Of a stretch of DNA of 64,000 bases, positions 33,253-42,397 are shown one piece after another (the first letter of the stretch is position 1; each line of letters begins with the position of its first letter). Made by a program: the position numbers and the translations under genes. The notes beneath the pieces are model-generated. The model ran no database searches, was not told the origin of the DNA, and saw nothing but the letters and a program-made list of their open reading frames with translations. The stretch covers positions 57,451 through 121,450 of the forward strand of contig NZ_UTHA01000091.1 of the NCBI RefSeq assembly GCF_900582195.1. Direction: 5' to 3'. The stretch comes from Pseudomonas viridiflava (lineage in GTDB: Bacteria; Pseudomonadota; Gammaproteobacteria; Pseudomonadales; Pseudomonadaceae).

Positions 33253-36200
33253 ATGATTGCCCAGCTGTCCCCCACCAAAGCCCTCACCAATGATTACCAG
33301 CAGTTCCTCAACGCCCTGAAAGCCAGCGGTTTTCGCGGTGAAATCAGCGCTGATTACGCCAGCCGCGTGGTGCTGGCGACGGACAACTCGATCTATCAGC
33401 GCTTGCCGCAAGCGGCAGTGTTTCCGCTGGACGCCGAGGACGTGGCGCGGGTGGCGCGGCTGATTGCCGAGCCTGCCTATCAGCAAGTAGTGATCACTCC
33501 GCGCGGCGGTGGCACCGGCACCAATGGCCAATCGCTGACGGACGGCATCGTCGTCGATCTGTCGCGGCACATGAACCGCATCCTCGAGATCAACGTTGAG
33601 GAACGCTGGGTGCGCGTGCAGGCCGGGGTGGTCAAGGATCAGCTCAACGCTGCGCTGAAATCCGCCGGGCTGTTTTTCGCCCCGGAACTGTCGACCTCCA
33701 ACCGCGCCACCGTCGGCGGCATGATCAATACCGACGCCAGTGGTCAGGGCAGTTGCACCTACGGCAAGACCCGCGACCATGTGCTCGAACTCGACATGAT
33801 TTTGCGTGGCGGTGAGCGCCTGCACGGTTTGCCGCTTGAGGAAATCGAACTCGAAACCCTGTGTGCACGCGAAGATCGCGTCGGTGAAGTCTATCGCTGC
33901 GCGCGGCAGATCATTGATGAGCAGGGTGACCTGATAAAAGAGCGTTTCCCCGATCTCAACCGCTGCCTGACCGGTTATGACCTCGCGCACCTGCGTGAGG
34001 CGGACAACCGTTTCAACCTCAACAGCGTGCTGTGCGGTGCTGAAGGCTCGCTGGGTTTTGTCGTCGAGGCGCGGCTGAATGTGCTGCCGATCCCCAAACA
34101 CACGATGTTGGTGAACATCCGCTACGCCGGGTTCATGGACGCCTTGCGTGATGCGCGGGCCTTGATGGCGCTCAAACCGTTGTCGATCGAAACCGTCGAC
34201 TCGAAAGTCTTGCTGCTGGCGATGCAGGACATCGTCTGGCACGGCGTCGCCGAGTATTTCCCGGAAAGTGCCGAGCGCCCGACGCTGGGCATCAATCTGG
34301 TGGAGTTCTGCGGCGACGATCCAGAGGATTTGCAGCGCCGGGTCGAAGCATTCGTCGACCACTTGAGCGGCGACCGCACGGTTGAGCGTTTGGGCCACAC
34401 GCTGGCGGTCGGTCATGCGGCGGTGAACAAGGTCTACGGCATGCGCAAGCGCGCGGTGGGCTTGCTCGGCAACGTCGCCGGTGAAGCGCGGCCGCAGCCG
34501 TTTGTCGAAGACACGGCGGTACCGCCGCAGCATCTGGCCGAGTACATCGCCGAATTGCGCGACCTGCTCGACAGCCATGGTTTGCAGTACGGCATGTTCG
34601 GTCATGTCGACGCGGGCGTGCTGCATGTACGGCCGATTCTCGACATGAAAGACCCGCAGCAAGCCGCACTGGTGCGCCCGGTGTCCGACGGCGTTGCGGC
34701 GCTGACCCAGCGTTACGGTGGCCTGTTGTGGGGCGAACACGGCAAAGGTCTGCGCTCGGAATACGCACCGGCCTTCTTCGGTGAACTCTACCCGGCGCTG
34801 CAAGCCTTGAAGGCCGCGTTCGACCCGTTCAACCAGTTCAACCCAGGCAAGATCGCCACCCCGGCCAACAACGGCGCGGCGCTGCTGAAAATCGACGAAG
34901 TGACTTTGCGCGGTGAACTGGATCGGCAGATCGACGAGAAAGTCTGGCAAAGCTACGGCGCGGCCATGCACTGCAATGGCAACGGCGCCTGCTACAACTT
35001 CGATCCGGATGATGCGATGTGTCCCTCGTGGAAAGCCACCCGCGAGCGCGCTCAGTCGCCCAAGGGCCGCGCGTCGTTGATTCGTGAATGGCTGCGCTTG
35101 CAAGGCGAGGCGGGTGTCGATGTGTTGTCCGATGCCATCCGCAAACCGGCGTTCTTCAGCACGCTGTGGCAGCGCTGGCGCAACAGCCGTGCGCAGGCTG
35201 AAGACTTTTCTCACGAAGTCTACGACGCCATGGCCGGTTGCCTGGCGTGTAAATCCTGCGCGGGGCAGTGTCCGGTGAAGGTCAATGTGCCGGAGTTTCG
35301 GTCGCGCTTTCTCGAGCTGTATCACAGCCGCTATCTGCGTCCGGCGCGGGATTATCTGATCGCTTCGCTGGAATACAGCATCCCGTACATGGCGCGAATT
35401 CCGGCGTTGTACAACGGTTTGATGGGCGCTGCGTGGGTTCGTGGTCTGCTGGAGCGGATCGGTGGCATGGTCGATGTGCCGTTGCTCAGTCGTTTTGATT
35501 TCCATGCGGCGATGCGCCGTTGGCAGGTGCAACCGGCAACCGTTTCGACCTTGTCGACGCTGACCCCGGCGCAACGTGAGCGCAGTGTGGTCATCGTGCA
35601 GGATGCCTTCACGCGTTACTTCGAAGCGCCGCTGTTGGCCGATCTGGTCGAGTTGATTTCGCGCCTTGGCTATCAGGTGTATCTCGCACCGTTCAGCGCC
35701 AACGGCAAGCCATTGCACGTACAGGGCTTCCTTTCGGCGTTCAATCGCGCGGCGTTGCGCAACGCTCGGCAACTGCGTGAATTGGCCGATGTGGGCGTGC
35801 CGTTGCTGGGTCTCGATCCGGCGATGACGCTGGTGTATCGCCAGGAATACCTGAAAGTGCCGGGCATGGAGCAATGCCCGGAAGTGGCGCTGGTGCAGGA
35901 GTGGTTGCTCAAGGTGATGCCGGAGCAGGCGCAGCAGGATAAAACCGCAGCGTTCCGACTGCTTGCCCATTGCACCGAGAAAACCAACGCGCCGGCCGCC
36001 ACCCGCCAGTGGGAACAGGTGTTCGAACGCGCAGGATTGAAGCTGGCCACGCAAGCCACCGGTTGCTGCGGCATGTCCGGCACGTATGGCCACGAGGCGC
36101 GCAATCGTGAAACTTCAGCGGTGATCTACGAGCAGTCGTGGGCACGTCAGGTAGCGGCGCCGGCAGAGCAGGGCGAAGCACTGGCGACCGGTTATTCCTG

Positions 36201-36279
36201 CCGCAGTCAGGTCAAGCGCCAGTCGGATCAGGCACTGCGCCATCCGTTGCAGGTGCTGCTTGAGGTTCAGCGTCGCTGA
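33253..36279 (+). CDS. ydiJ: FAD- and Fe-S-containing dehydrogenase YdiJ (D-2-hydroxyglutarate dehydrogenase type)
   Basis: A 1008-residue flavoprotein. The N-terminal FAD_binding_4 domain shows TPRGGGTGTNGQSLT (about residues 81-95) and TVGGMINTDASGQGS (about 154-168), followed by FAD-oxidase_C. From about residue 655 there is a 4Fe-4S region, CLACKSCAGQCPVKV (661-675), and near 936 a CCG-type motif, GCCGMSGTYG. Length and order match E. coli YdiJ (1018), shown to oxidise D-2-hydroxyglutarate to 2-oxoglutarate and pass electrons to the respiratory chain. The final 68 bases overlap the end of the convergent PqiA-like gene. No partner enzyme (such as serA) is adjacent. Confidence 0.9.
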   Translation: MIAQLSPTKALTNDYQQFLNALKASGFRGEISADYASRVVLATDNSIYQRLPQAAVFPLDAEDVARVARLIAEPAYQQVVITPRGGGTGTNGQSLTDGIVVDLSRHMNRILEINVEERWVRVQAGVVKDQLNAALKSAGLFFAPELSTSNRATVGGMINTDASGQGSCTYGKTRDHVLELDMILRGGERLHGLPLEEIELETLCAREDRVGEVYRCARQIIDEQGDLIKERFPDLNRCLTGYDLAHLREADNRFNLNSVLCGAEGSLGFVVEARLNVLPIPKHTMLVNIRYAGFMDALRDARALMALKPLSIETVDSKVLLLAMQDIVWHGVAEYFPESAERPTLGINLVEFCGDDPEDLQRRVEAFVDHLSGDRTVERLGHTLAVGHAAVNKVYGMRKRAVGLLGNVAGEARPQPFVEDTAVPPQHLAEYIAELRDLLDSHGLQYGMFGHVDAGVLHVRPILDMKDPQQAALVRPVSDGVAALTQRYGGLLWGEHGKGLRSEYAPAFFGELYPALQALKAAFDPFNQFNPGKIATPANNGAALLKIDEVTLRGELDRQIDEKVWQSYGAAMHCNGNGACYNFDPDDAMCPSWKATRERAQSPKGRASLIREWLRLQGEAGVDVLSDAIRKPAFFSTLWQRWRNSRAQAEDFSHEVYDAMAGCLACKSCAGQCPVKVNVPEFRSRFLELYHSRYLRPARDYLIASLEYSIPYMARIPALYNGLMGAAWVRGLLERIGGMVDVPLLSRFDFHAAMRRWQVQPATVSTLSTLTPAQRERSVVIVQDAFTRYFEAPLLADLVELISRLGYQVYLAPFSANGKPLHVQGFLSAFNRAALRNARQLRELADVGVPLLGLDPAMTLVYRQEYLKVPGMEQCPEVALVQEWLLKVMPEQAQQDKTAAFRLLAHCTEKTNAPAATRQWEQVFERAGLKLATQATGCCGMSGTYGHEARNRETSAVIYEQSWARQVAAPAEQGEALATGYSCRSQVKRQSDQALRHPLQVLLEVQRR

Positions 36280-36898
36280 GGGATTCGTCCGTGTCCTTGT
36301 CCCAGATCAGGCGCGGATCGAAACTCATCGCCGCGAGCATGGTAAACACCACGACCAGGCCGAAAAACAGAATGCCCGGTCGTGGCTCGATATCCCCCAG
36401 CGCCTGGAACTTCACCAGTGCCGCAACCAGCGCCACTACCAGCACGTCGAGCATTGACCAATAGCCGATCAGCTCGACGAAGCGGTACAGCTTCGAACGC
36501 TCCTTGCGTGCCCAGGCGCTGTCGCGTTGCACGGTCATCAGCAGCAACGTCAGGGCGACGAACTTGACTCCCGGCACGGCGATACTGGCGATGAAAATGA
36601 TCAGGGCAATGTCCCACGCGCCGTGCTCCCAGAACTCCAGCACGCCGCTCATGATCGTGCTGTCGGCACCGCTGCCAAGCATGGTGGTGTTCATCACCGG
36701 CAGCAGATTGGCCGGCACGTAAAACGCCAGCGCCGCAAGCATGTAGGCCCAGGTGCGGGTCAGCGAGTTGGTCTTGCGCCGGTGCAGTGGCGCATCGCAG
36801 CGCGGGCACTCGTGCGGCTCGTCGGTCATGTCGCAAGCCAGCCCGCAGCTGTGGCACAGGCACAGATTGAGTTCACTGGCAGTCGGTGGTCGCTTCAT
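36212..36898 (-). CDS. pqiA: PqiA family inner-membrane protein, C-terminal-half-like
   Basis: A 228-residue membrane protein beginning with a zinc-ribbon-like segment (CLCHSCGLACDM, then CPRCDAPLHRRK, two CxxC pairs within the first 40 residues). Four hydrophobic helices follow: YMLAALAFYVPANLLPVMNT, the VLEFWEHGAWDIALIIF region, a third near residue 130 and a last near 180. This is one PqiA domain. Its ATG overlaps the previous gene's stop by four bases, so the two single-domain proteins together equal one full-length PqiA. The last part overlaps ydiJ tail to tail. The usual pqiB/pqiC genes for lipid transport do not follow. Confidence 0.85.
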   Translation of the reverse strand: MKRPPTASELNLCLCHSCGLACDMTDEPHECPRCDAPLHRRKTNSLTRTWAYMLAALAFYVPANLLPVMNTTMLGSGADSTIMSGVLEFWEHGAWDIALIIFIASIAVPGVKFVALTLLLMTVQRDSAWARKERSKLYRFVELIGYWSMLDVLVVALVAALVKFQALGDIEPRPGILFFGLVVVFTMLAAMSFDPRLIWDKDTDESLSDAEPQAAPATDGAVPDPTGA

Positions 36899-37497
36899 AG
36901 AATGTCCCAGAGGTCGCGAATGTCGCGGCCGGCAATCCTGATCATCATCAAGCTGAGCACTGCCAGTGCAAACAGGCCGATGCCGGGCAACACGTCGAGC
37001 AATCCGGCCAGTTTGAACACCGCCACCATCGCTCCCAAAAGGCACACTTCGAGCATGCTCCATGGCCGCAGGGTTTCCAGCCAGCGCATGCACAGCTTGA
37101 AGCCCGGTGCCCGCCGCGATGACAACGCGAAGCTCAGCACCCAGACCAGCAGCACCAATTGAAACGCCGGGGCGATGATGATCGCAATCGCCGCCACCAT
37201 TGCGATGAAGGTGATCGGCCCCTGACTCAGCGCCAGCACCGAATCCCATAGGGTTGCGCTGTTTTTCAGACCCTTGAGGCTGATGCTCATCACCGGGTAG
37301 AAATTGGCGAACAGCCACAGCATCGCCGCCGTGAAGGTCAGGGCCAGGCGCTGTTCGACGGTCAAACCGTCGAAACGCTGGAGTACGCCGCCGCAGCGCA
37401 CACACGAGGTTTTCTGGTGTTTGGCCAGCACGGCTTTTTCGTACACGCAGTCGCAGTGCTCGCAGATGATCAGGTGTTCGGTGTTGACCATGGACAA
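36895..37497 (-). CDS. pqiA: PqiA family inner-membrane protein, N-terminal-half-like
   Basis: A 200-residue membrane protein with the same domain architecture: an N-terminal zinc-ribbon-like part (CEHCDCVY, CVRCGGVL) and four helices (TFTAAMLWLFANFYPVMSIS, LALSQGPITFIAMVAAIAII and two more). Start ATG 37497 or 37491 cannot be separated. It is the upstream partner of the second PqiA half. PqiA proteins act with an MCE protein, PqiB, in envelope lipid traffic and are induced by paraquat through SoxR/S in E. coli; here only the A component is present. Confidence 0.85.
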   Translation of the reverse strand: MSMVNTEHLIICEHCDCVYEKAVLAKHQKTSCVRCGGVLQRFDGLTVEQRLALTFTAAMLWLFANFYPVMSISLKGLKNSATLWDSVLALSQGPITFIAMVAAIAIIIAPAFQLVLLVWVLSFALSSRRAPGFKLCMRWLETLRPWSMLEVCLLGAMVAVFKLAGLLDVLPGIGLFALAVLSLMMIRIAGRDIRDLWDIL

Positions 37498-37710
37498 CGC
37501 TCGACAGCAGGCCGCAAGGGGCAGGGGACTTGATCACTATAGAAGCCTGAGGCTATTGGGCAAATTGCGCGGCTGGATCAGCGAAGATTTTTTTGAGAAT
37601 TACTATCGATTGAGCTTGGGATTCTATTGTTTGTTGTTATAAGGTAACGCAAGTTTTCAGGGGTGGCCTTTATGGGCACCCGGTGTTATCCCTTCGATTG
37701 CGAAACGCTC

Positions 37711-38880
37711 ATGACGATTGTGCTTCCTCGTTCTGCCCCGTTGACCACTGGCCGGCTGCTGTCCATTGATGCCCTCAGAGGCTTGGTCATTCTGTTCATG
37801 CTGCTCGACCACGTGCGTGAAACCTTTTTGCTGCATCGCCAGGTCAGCGACCCGATGGACATTGCCAGCACTGAACCGGCGCTGTTTTTCAGTCGCACCC
37901 TGGCGCATCTCTGCGCGCCGGTGTTTGTGCTGTTGACGGGATTGTCGGCGTGGTTGTTCGGCGAAAAGTATGCGGGCAAGGCCGATGTCAGTGCGTTTCT
38001 GTTCAAGCGCGGTCTGTTTCTGGTGGTGCTGGAGTTCACGCTGGTCAACTTCGCGTGGACCTTTCAGCTGCCACCGAGCGTGATTTATCTGCAAGTGATC
38101 TGGGCGATCGGTTTGAGCATGATCGCCTTGTCGCTGCTGGTGTGGCTGCCGCGCTGGCTGTTGCTGACGTTGAGCCTGACGATCATCGCCGGACACAACC
38201 TGCTTGACGCGGTGCATTTTCCAGTAGAGTCGGCGCTGCATGTGCCGTGGGCGATCTTGCACGATCGTGACTGGATCGACGTCAGCGACACTCTGCGTCT
38301 GCGCACCTCCTACCCGTTGTTGCCGTGGATCGGTGTGATCGGTCTGGGTTATGCGCTGGGGCCGTGGTTTGCTCGCGGCGTTGAAGCGGGTTTGCGTCAG
38401 TGGCAACTGCTGATTGCGGGTAGCGCCGGGCTGCTTGGCTTTGTCGGACTGCGGCTGATCAACGGCTATGGCGAAAAACCATGGGCCGTGGGCGACACGT
38501 CGGTGCAAACCCTGATGAGCTTTTTCAATATCACCAAGTACCCACCGTCGTTGCTGTTTATCGCGCTGACCGTGAGCGTCGGGCTGTTGCTGCTGCTGGC
38601 ATTCGAACGCTTGCAGGATCGTCGCTGGATTCGCTGGCTGACGGTGTTCGGTTCGGCGCCGATGTTTTTCTATCTGCTGCATCTGTATGCGTTGAAACTG
38701 TTGTACCTGATCGGCGTGGCCCTGTTCGGGCTGAATCAGGGTAGCTATTTCGGCTTTTCGTCAGTCGCGGCGATCTGGCTGGCGGCTGTGCTTCTAGCGA
38801 TTGCGCTGTTCCCGGCCGTGCGCTGGTTCTCGGCGTTGAAGGCCCGGCGCCGTGATATTGCGTGGCTGAAGTATCTGTAA
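37711..38880 (+). CDS. DUF1624 / heparan-alpha-glucosaminide N-acetyltransferase-like membrane protein
   Basis: A 389-residue inner-membrane protein with about ten helices. The start GRLLSIDALRGLVILFMLLDHVRETF (about residues 12-37) is the classic DUF1624/acyltransferase-like motif, with the catalytic-type His in LLDH. A second mark is YPLLPWIGVIGLGYALGPWF near residue 205. Members of the superfamily transfer acyl groups across the membrane, but bacterial DUF1624 substrates are mostly unknown. I chose ATG 37711 (MTIVLPRSAPLTTGR); the frame extends 16 codons upstream. Confidence 0.82.
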   Translation: MTIVLPRSAPLTTGRLLSIDALRGLVILFMLLDHVRETFLLHRQVSDPMDIASTEPALFFSRTLAHLCAPVFVLLTGLSAWLFGEKYAGKADVSAFLFKRGLFLVVLEFTLVNFAWTFQLPPSVIYLQVIWAIGLSMIALSLLVWLPRWLLLTLSLTIIAGHNLLDAVHFPVESALHVPWAILHDRDWIDVSDTLRLRTSYPLLPWIGVIGLGYALGPWFARGVEAGLRQWQLLIAGSAGLLGFVGLRLINGYGEKPWAVGDTSVQTLMSFFNITKYPPSLLFIALTVSVGLLLLLAFERLQDRRWIRWLTVFGSAPMFFYLLHLYALKLLYLIGVALFGLNQGSYFGFSSVAAIWLAAVLLAIALFPAVRWFSALKARRRDIAWLKYL

Positions 38881-38933
38881 ACGCCTAAAGCCGCCGCGTT
38901 CGAGTTCGCAACAGGCCACCGCATAAACCCAAT

Positions 38934-39020
38934 GTGGGAGCGAGCCTGCTCGCGAAAGCGGAGTGTCAGCAATCGATGTGTTTGCTGACACTCCCTATTC
39001 GCGAGCAGGCTCGCTCCCAC
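38934..39020. repeat. Long REP hairpin with an extra nested inverted repeat
   Basis: GTGGGAGCGAGCCTGCTCGCGAA starts the left arm at 38934, and TTCGCGAGCAGGCTCGCTCCCAC ends the right arm at 39020, without mismatch. Between them a second perfect inverted repeat, GGAGTGTCAGCAA and TTGCTGACACTCC, continues the stem, leaving a loop of about nine bases. Together they form an almost uninterrupted stem of nearly 40 pairs between two converging genes. Confidence 0.9.
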
Positions 39021-39040
39021 AGGTTTTTCAAATGTCTGGG

Positions 39041-40432
39041 TTATTTGCGGTCCAGCCATACGGTCTGCGCGTTGCAGAACTCGCGCACGCCGAAGTGCGA
39101 CAGTTCACGACCAAAACCGCTCTTCTTCACGCCGCCAAAGGTCACGCGCGGGTCGCTGGCGGAGTAGCCGTTGATGAATACGCCGCCGGTGTCCAGTTCG
39201 CTGGTCAGTTGCTGGGCCAGCGCCACGTTGGCGGTGTAAATGGTCGCGGTCAGGCCGAACTCGCTGTCGTTGGCCAAGGCCACGGCGTGCGCGCAATCGC
39301 GGGCGGTAATGATCGACGCGACAGGGCCGAACAGCTCCTGTTTGAACGAAGTCATGCGGTCGGTGACGTTGGCCAGCACGGTCGGCTCGTAGTAGTTGCC
39401 CGGGCCTTCGGACTTGCCGCCGCCGAGCAACAGCGTCGCGCCTTCTTCCAGGGTGTCGCGCACTTGCTGGTCGAGTTCATCGCGCAGGTCGAAGCGCGCC
39501 ATCGGGCCGATGTAGGTCTCGGCGGACAGCGGATCGCCGACTTGCAATTTACGTGTCGCTTCGACAAACCTGCGGGTGAATTCTTCGACCACACCTTCTT
39601 CGATGATCAGGCGCTTGGCTGCCGCGCAGACTTGACCGGAGTTCTGGTAGCGACCAATAACGGCGGCTTGTACCGCTTCGTCCAGATCGGCGTCGTTGAG
39701 CACGATAAACGGATCGGAACCGCCCAATTCCAGAACGCATTTCTTCAACGCGGCACCGGCCTGAGCGCCGATGGCCATGCCGGCACGTACGCTGCCGGTC
39801 AGGGTCACAGCGGCAATGCGCGGGTCAGCGATGGCGCTGGAAACGCCTTCCGGGGTGACGTTGATCACTTCAAACACGCCCTCGGCGAAACCGGCGCGGG
39901 TGAAAGCGTCGCGCAGCAGGTAGGCGCTGCCCATCACGTTTGGCGCATGTTTGAGCACATAAGTGTTGCCGGCAATCAGCGTCGGAACAGCACCGCGCAG
40001 CACTTGCCAGATTGGAAAGTTCCAAGGCATCACTGCGAGGATCGGGCCGAGCGGGCGGTATTCGATGCGCGCCTTGCCGCCTTCGACCTGGGTAAGTTCA
40101 GCGTCGAGCATGGCCGGGCCGTGTTCGGCGTACCACTCGCAGAGCTTGGCGCATTTCTCGATTTCACCGCGGGCCTGAGCGATCGGCTTGCCCATTTCCT
40201 GAGTGATCATCGTGGCCATGGCTTCGCTGGTTTCACGCAGCGCAGCGGCGAGGGCGGTCAACAAGCGTGAGCGATCTTGCAGCGGCTTGCGCTTCCACTT
40301 GCCAAAGCCGTAAGCGGCGCGGGTCAGTGCGGCGTCGAGCGCGGCGGCGGATTCAAACGCGTAATGACCGATCTGCTCGCCAGTGGCGGGATTGATCGAA
40401 ATGGCGTGGGTCTGGCTGGAAATCTGGCTCAT
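39041..40432 (-). CDS. sad: NAD+-dependent succinate semialdehyde dehydrogenase Sad (YneI type)
   Basis: A 463-residue aldehyde dehydrogenase very similar in sequence layout to E. coli YneI/Sad (462). Catalytic residues are visible: Asn138 (PWNFP), Glu235 (LELGGSDPFIV) and Cys269 (NSGQVCAAAKR), and the C-terminal GGVKKSGFGRELSHFG is the family mark. It oxidises succinate semialdehyde, and probably glutarate semialdehyde, to the acid in 4-aminobutyrate and putrescine degradation. It is divergent from a LysR gene, the same arrangement as yneI/yneJ in E. coli, so regulation by that neighbour is expected. Confidence 0.93.
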   Translation of the reverse strand: MSQISSQTHAISINPATGEQIGHYAFESAAALDAALTRAAYGFGKWKRKPLQDRSRLLTALAAALRETSEAMATMITQEMGKPIAQARGEIEKCAKLCEWYAEHGPAMLDAELTQVEGGKARIEYRPLGPILAVMPWNFPIWQVLRGAVPTLIAGNTYVLKHAPNVMGSAYLLRDAFTRAGFAEGVFEVINVTPEGVSSAIADPRIAAVTLTGSVRAGMAIGAQAGAALKKCVLELGGSDPFIVLNDADLDEAVQAAVIGRYQNSGQVCAAAKRLIIEEGVVEEFTRRFVEATRKLQVGDPLSAETYIGPMARFDLRDELDQQVRDTLEEGATLLLGGGKSEGPGNYYEPTVLANVTDRMTSFKQELFGPVASIITARDCAHAVALANDSEFGLTATIYTANVALAQQLTSELDTGGVFINGYSASDPRVTFGGVKKSGFGRELSHFGVREFCNAQTVWLDRK

Positions 40433-40529
40433 GGCATCGTCCTGCAGGTTCGTCGGATGGGCCTAGAGTAGGGTGGTGTTTGTTTTCTGGAAACTGAATA
40501 ATAAAGATCGTTTCTTTCACGATTGGAGA

Positions 40530-41414
40530 ATGACTTTGGATCTGGTGCAGCTGGAAATCTTCAAAGCCGTTGCCGAACACGGCAGCATCAGCGCCGCCGC
40601 CGCGCAGATCCATCGCGTGCCGTCGAACCTGACCACGCGGATCAAGCAGCTTGAGCAGGATCTGGGCGTTGATCTGTTTATCCGCGAGAAAAGCCGTTTG
40701 CGTTTGTCGCCGGCCGGGTGGAGTTTTCTTGAATACGCGCGACGGATTCTTGACCTGGTGCAGGAGGCTCGGGCCACGGTGGCGGGGGAGGAACCGCAGG
40801 GCGCTTTTCCCTTGGGTTCGCTGGAAAGTACAGCAGCGGTGCGCATTCCCGAATTACTTGCGGCGTACAACCAGTTGCACCCGAAAGTCGACCTCGACCT
40901 GTCCACCGGGCCGTCCGGCACGATGATCGACGGCGTGCTCTCCGGGCGCCTGGCCGCAGCGTTTGTCGACGGCCCGGTGCTGCACCCGACGCTGGAAGGC
41001 GTGCCGGCGTTCGAGGAAGAAATGGTCATCATCGCGCCGCTCAACCACGCGCCCGTCAAGCGCGCAGCGGACGTAAACGGCGAGAACATTTATGCCTTCC
41101 GCTCCAACTGCTCCTACCGTCATCACTTCGAAAAATGGTTCAGCACCGACGCCGCCGTACCGGGCAAGATCTTCGAAATGGAGTCGTACCACGGCATGCT
41201 CGCCTGCGTCAGCGCCGGTGCCGGACTGGCGCTGATGCCGCGCAAGATGCTGCAGAGCATGCCGGGCAGCGCTACGGTCAGCGTCTGGCCGTTGGCAGCA
41301 GACTTTCGTTATCTGACCACGTGGCTGGTGTGGCGACGGGGCACGGTGTCGCGCAGTTTGAGCATGTTTGTGCGGTTGCTGGAAGAGCGCGGGGTGGTGC
41401 GGGCAGACTCGTGA
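40530..41414 (+). CDS. LysR-family regulator, PtrR (YneJ)-like
   Basis: A 294-residue LysR protein: HTH over about residues 1-60 ([20 protein letters not shown], then [20 protein letters not shown]), effector domain from about 90. TGGAG lies 5 bases before ATG 40530. It is divergent from sad by about 97 bases; in E. coli the same neighbour pair is PtrR and Sad, where PtrR controls putrescine/GABA catabolism. A PtrR orthologue is therefore likely. The gene is directly followed by a truncated aldehyde dehydrogenase remnant on the opposite strand. Confidence 0.9.
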   Translation: MTLDLVQLEIFKAVAEHGSISAAAAQIHRVPSNLTTRIKQLEQDLGVDLFIREKSRLRLSPAGWSFLEYARRILDLVQEARATVAGEEPQGAFPLGSLESTAAVRIPELLAAYNQLHPKVDLDLSTGPSGTMIDGVLSGRLAAAFVDGPVLHPTLEGVPAFEEEMVIIAPLNHAPVKRAADVNGENIYAFRSNCSYRHHFEKWFSTDAAVPGKIFEMESYHGMLACVSAGAGLALMPRKMLQSMPGSATVSVWPLAADFRYLTTWLVWRRGTVSRSLSMFVRLLEERGVVRADS

Positions 41415-41447
41415 TCGCGTCTGCCGCTGGGGTAGCGCCGGGTCGAT

Positions 41448-41702
41448 GGCCAGTTCGCTGCGTACTGCGTCGAGGTTGTCAGCAATGCTCTCGAGGAACG
41501 CCGCGCGTTCGGCGAGCGAGGTGTGGCTGTAGCGGTCGAATGCCGCATCGGCGAGGTGGGCGGCCTGATCAACCTGCGCCGCACCACCGAAGGCGAACTC
41601 GGGTTCGATCAACTGGTTGCTGGCCGGGTTCAGCGCTTTCATTGTGCCTTCGGTGGCGGCGACATCCGCCGCGCCGATCAGCAAGTGGCCGGTCAGGCTC
41701 AT
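41448..41702 (-). pseudogene. 3'-truncated aldehyde dehydrogenase (2-oxoglutarate semialdehyde dehydrogenase type)
   Basis: About 85 codons (MSLTGHLLIGAADVAATEGT start, ADAAFDRYSHTSLAERAAFL near residue 60) match the N terminus of NADP+ aldehyde dehydrogenases of the 2-oxoglutarate semialdehyde type, normally about 520 residues. Similarity stops near 41448; the frame then runs on the opposite strand of the LysR gene and has no catalytic part. The start overlaps the upstream isochorismatase stop as ATGA, so the original operon junction is preserved while the rest is lost. A deletion bringing the sad/LysR block against the remnant is the simplest explanation. Confidence 0.72.
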
Positions 41703-42337
41703 TGTGCTTCACCCTGGGATTTGAGGTTGGCAATCAGATCGTCCGTGCTGGCAATCACGTGAGCGAATGTCGGGCCGTTGAGTTCGTGGGCGGCGTGCAT
41801 CATTTCCGCTTTGAAGGCTGCTGTTGCATCGCGGACCAGGGTGACGTGGTAGCCCAGTTCCGCGGCATAGCGCGCCGTGGCTTCGATGCAGGTGTTGGCC
41901 AGCAGGCCGACGATGATCACATGGGTGACGCCTTGTTGTTTCAGGCGAAAATCCAGATCAGTGTTGGCGAAACCACTGGAGCCCCAGTGCTCCTGAACCA
42001 CGATGTCGCCGTCCTTCGGCGCGAAATCCGGGTGCCATTCGCCGCCCCATTCGCCACGGGCAAAGTGGTGCATGTGCATGATCTTGCATTGGGTCGGGGT
42101 CGGGTGATCCCAGGTTTCGTAGTCGCCTTTTTCCCAGCGATGATGGGGTACGATGACCACCGGAATTTTCAGCTCGCGCACCGTGCGGTCGAGTTTGCGC
42201 AGGTTGTCGAGCAGGCCGTTCTGCTCGGCCATGGGTTTGATCAAAGGGAAAATCTTGCCGCCCTCCGAGAGAAAATCGTTGTACGGATCGACCAACAGGT
42301 AGGCGGTTCTGTCCAGCGGATAGGGGGTATTCGACAT
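41699..42337 (-). CDS. Isochorismatase-family cysteine hydrolase
   Basis: A 212-residue hydrolase of the isochorismatase-like fold. The first catalytic Asp is in AYLLVDPYNDFL (Asp17) and the nucleophile in VGLLANTCIEATARYA (Cys about residue 156). The usual Lys that completes the Asp-Lys-Cys triad (vvxK..xxSxF) is not evident: the matching stretch is VVQEHWGSSGF. So it may belong to a divergent subgroup with altered chemistry. GGAG precedes ATG 42337. It is divergent from an HxlR regulator, which probably controls it, and is followed by the truncated aldehyde dehydrogenase. Substrate unknown. Confidence 0.86.
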   Translation of the reverse strand: MSNTPYPLDRTAYLLVDPYNDFLSEGGKIFPLIKPMAEQNGLLDNLRKLDRTVRELKIPVVIVPHHRWEKGDYETWDHPTPTQCKIMHMHHFARGEWGGEWHPDFAPKDGDIVVQEHWGSSGFANTDLDFRLKQQGVTHVIIVGLLANTCIEATARYAAELGYHVTLVRDATAAFKAEMMHAAHELNGPTFAHVIASTDDLIANLKSQGEAQ

Positions 42338-42397
42338 GGCTGCTTGCTCCGGCAATGGGATTATCGGTGCACAGGGCTTGTCCCGGCATCGTGTAGA

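Noticed and set aside
33046..36093. 1015-codon open frame on the minus strand opposite ydiJ
   Set aside because: Antisense shadow of a well-supported flavoprotein gene; no domain and skewed composition.
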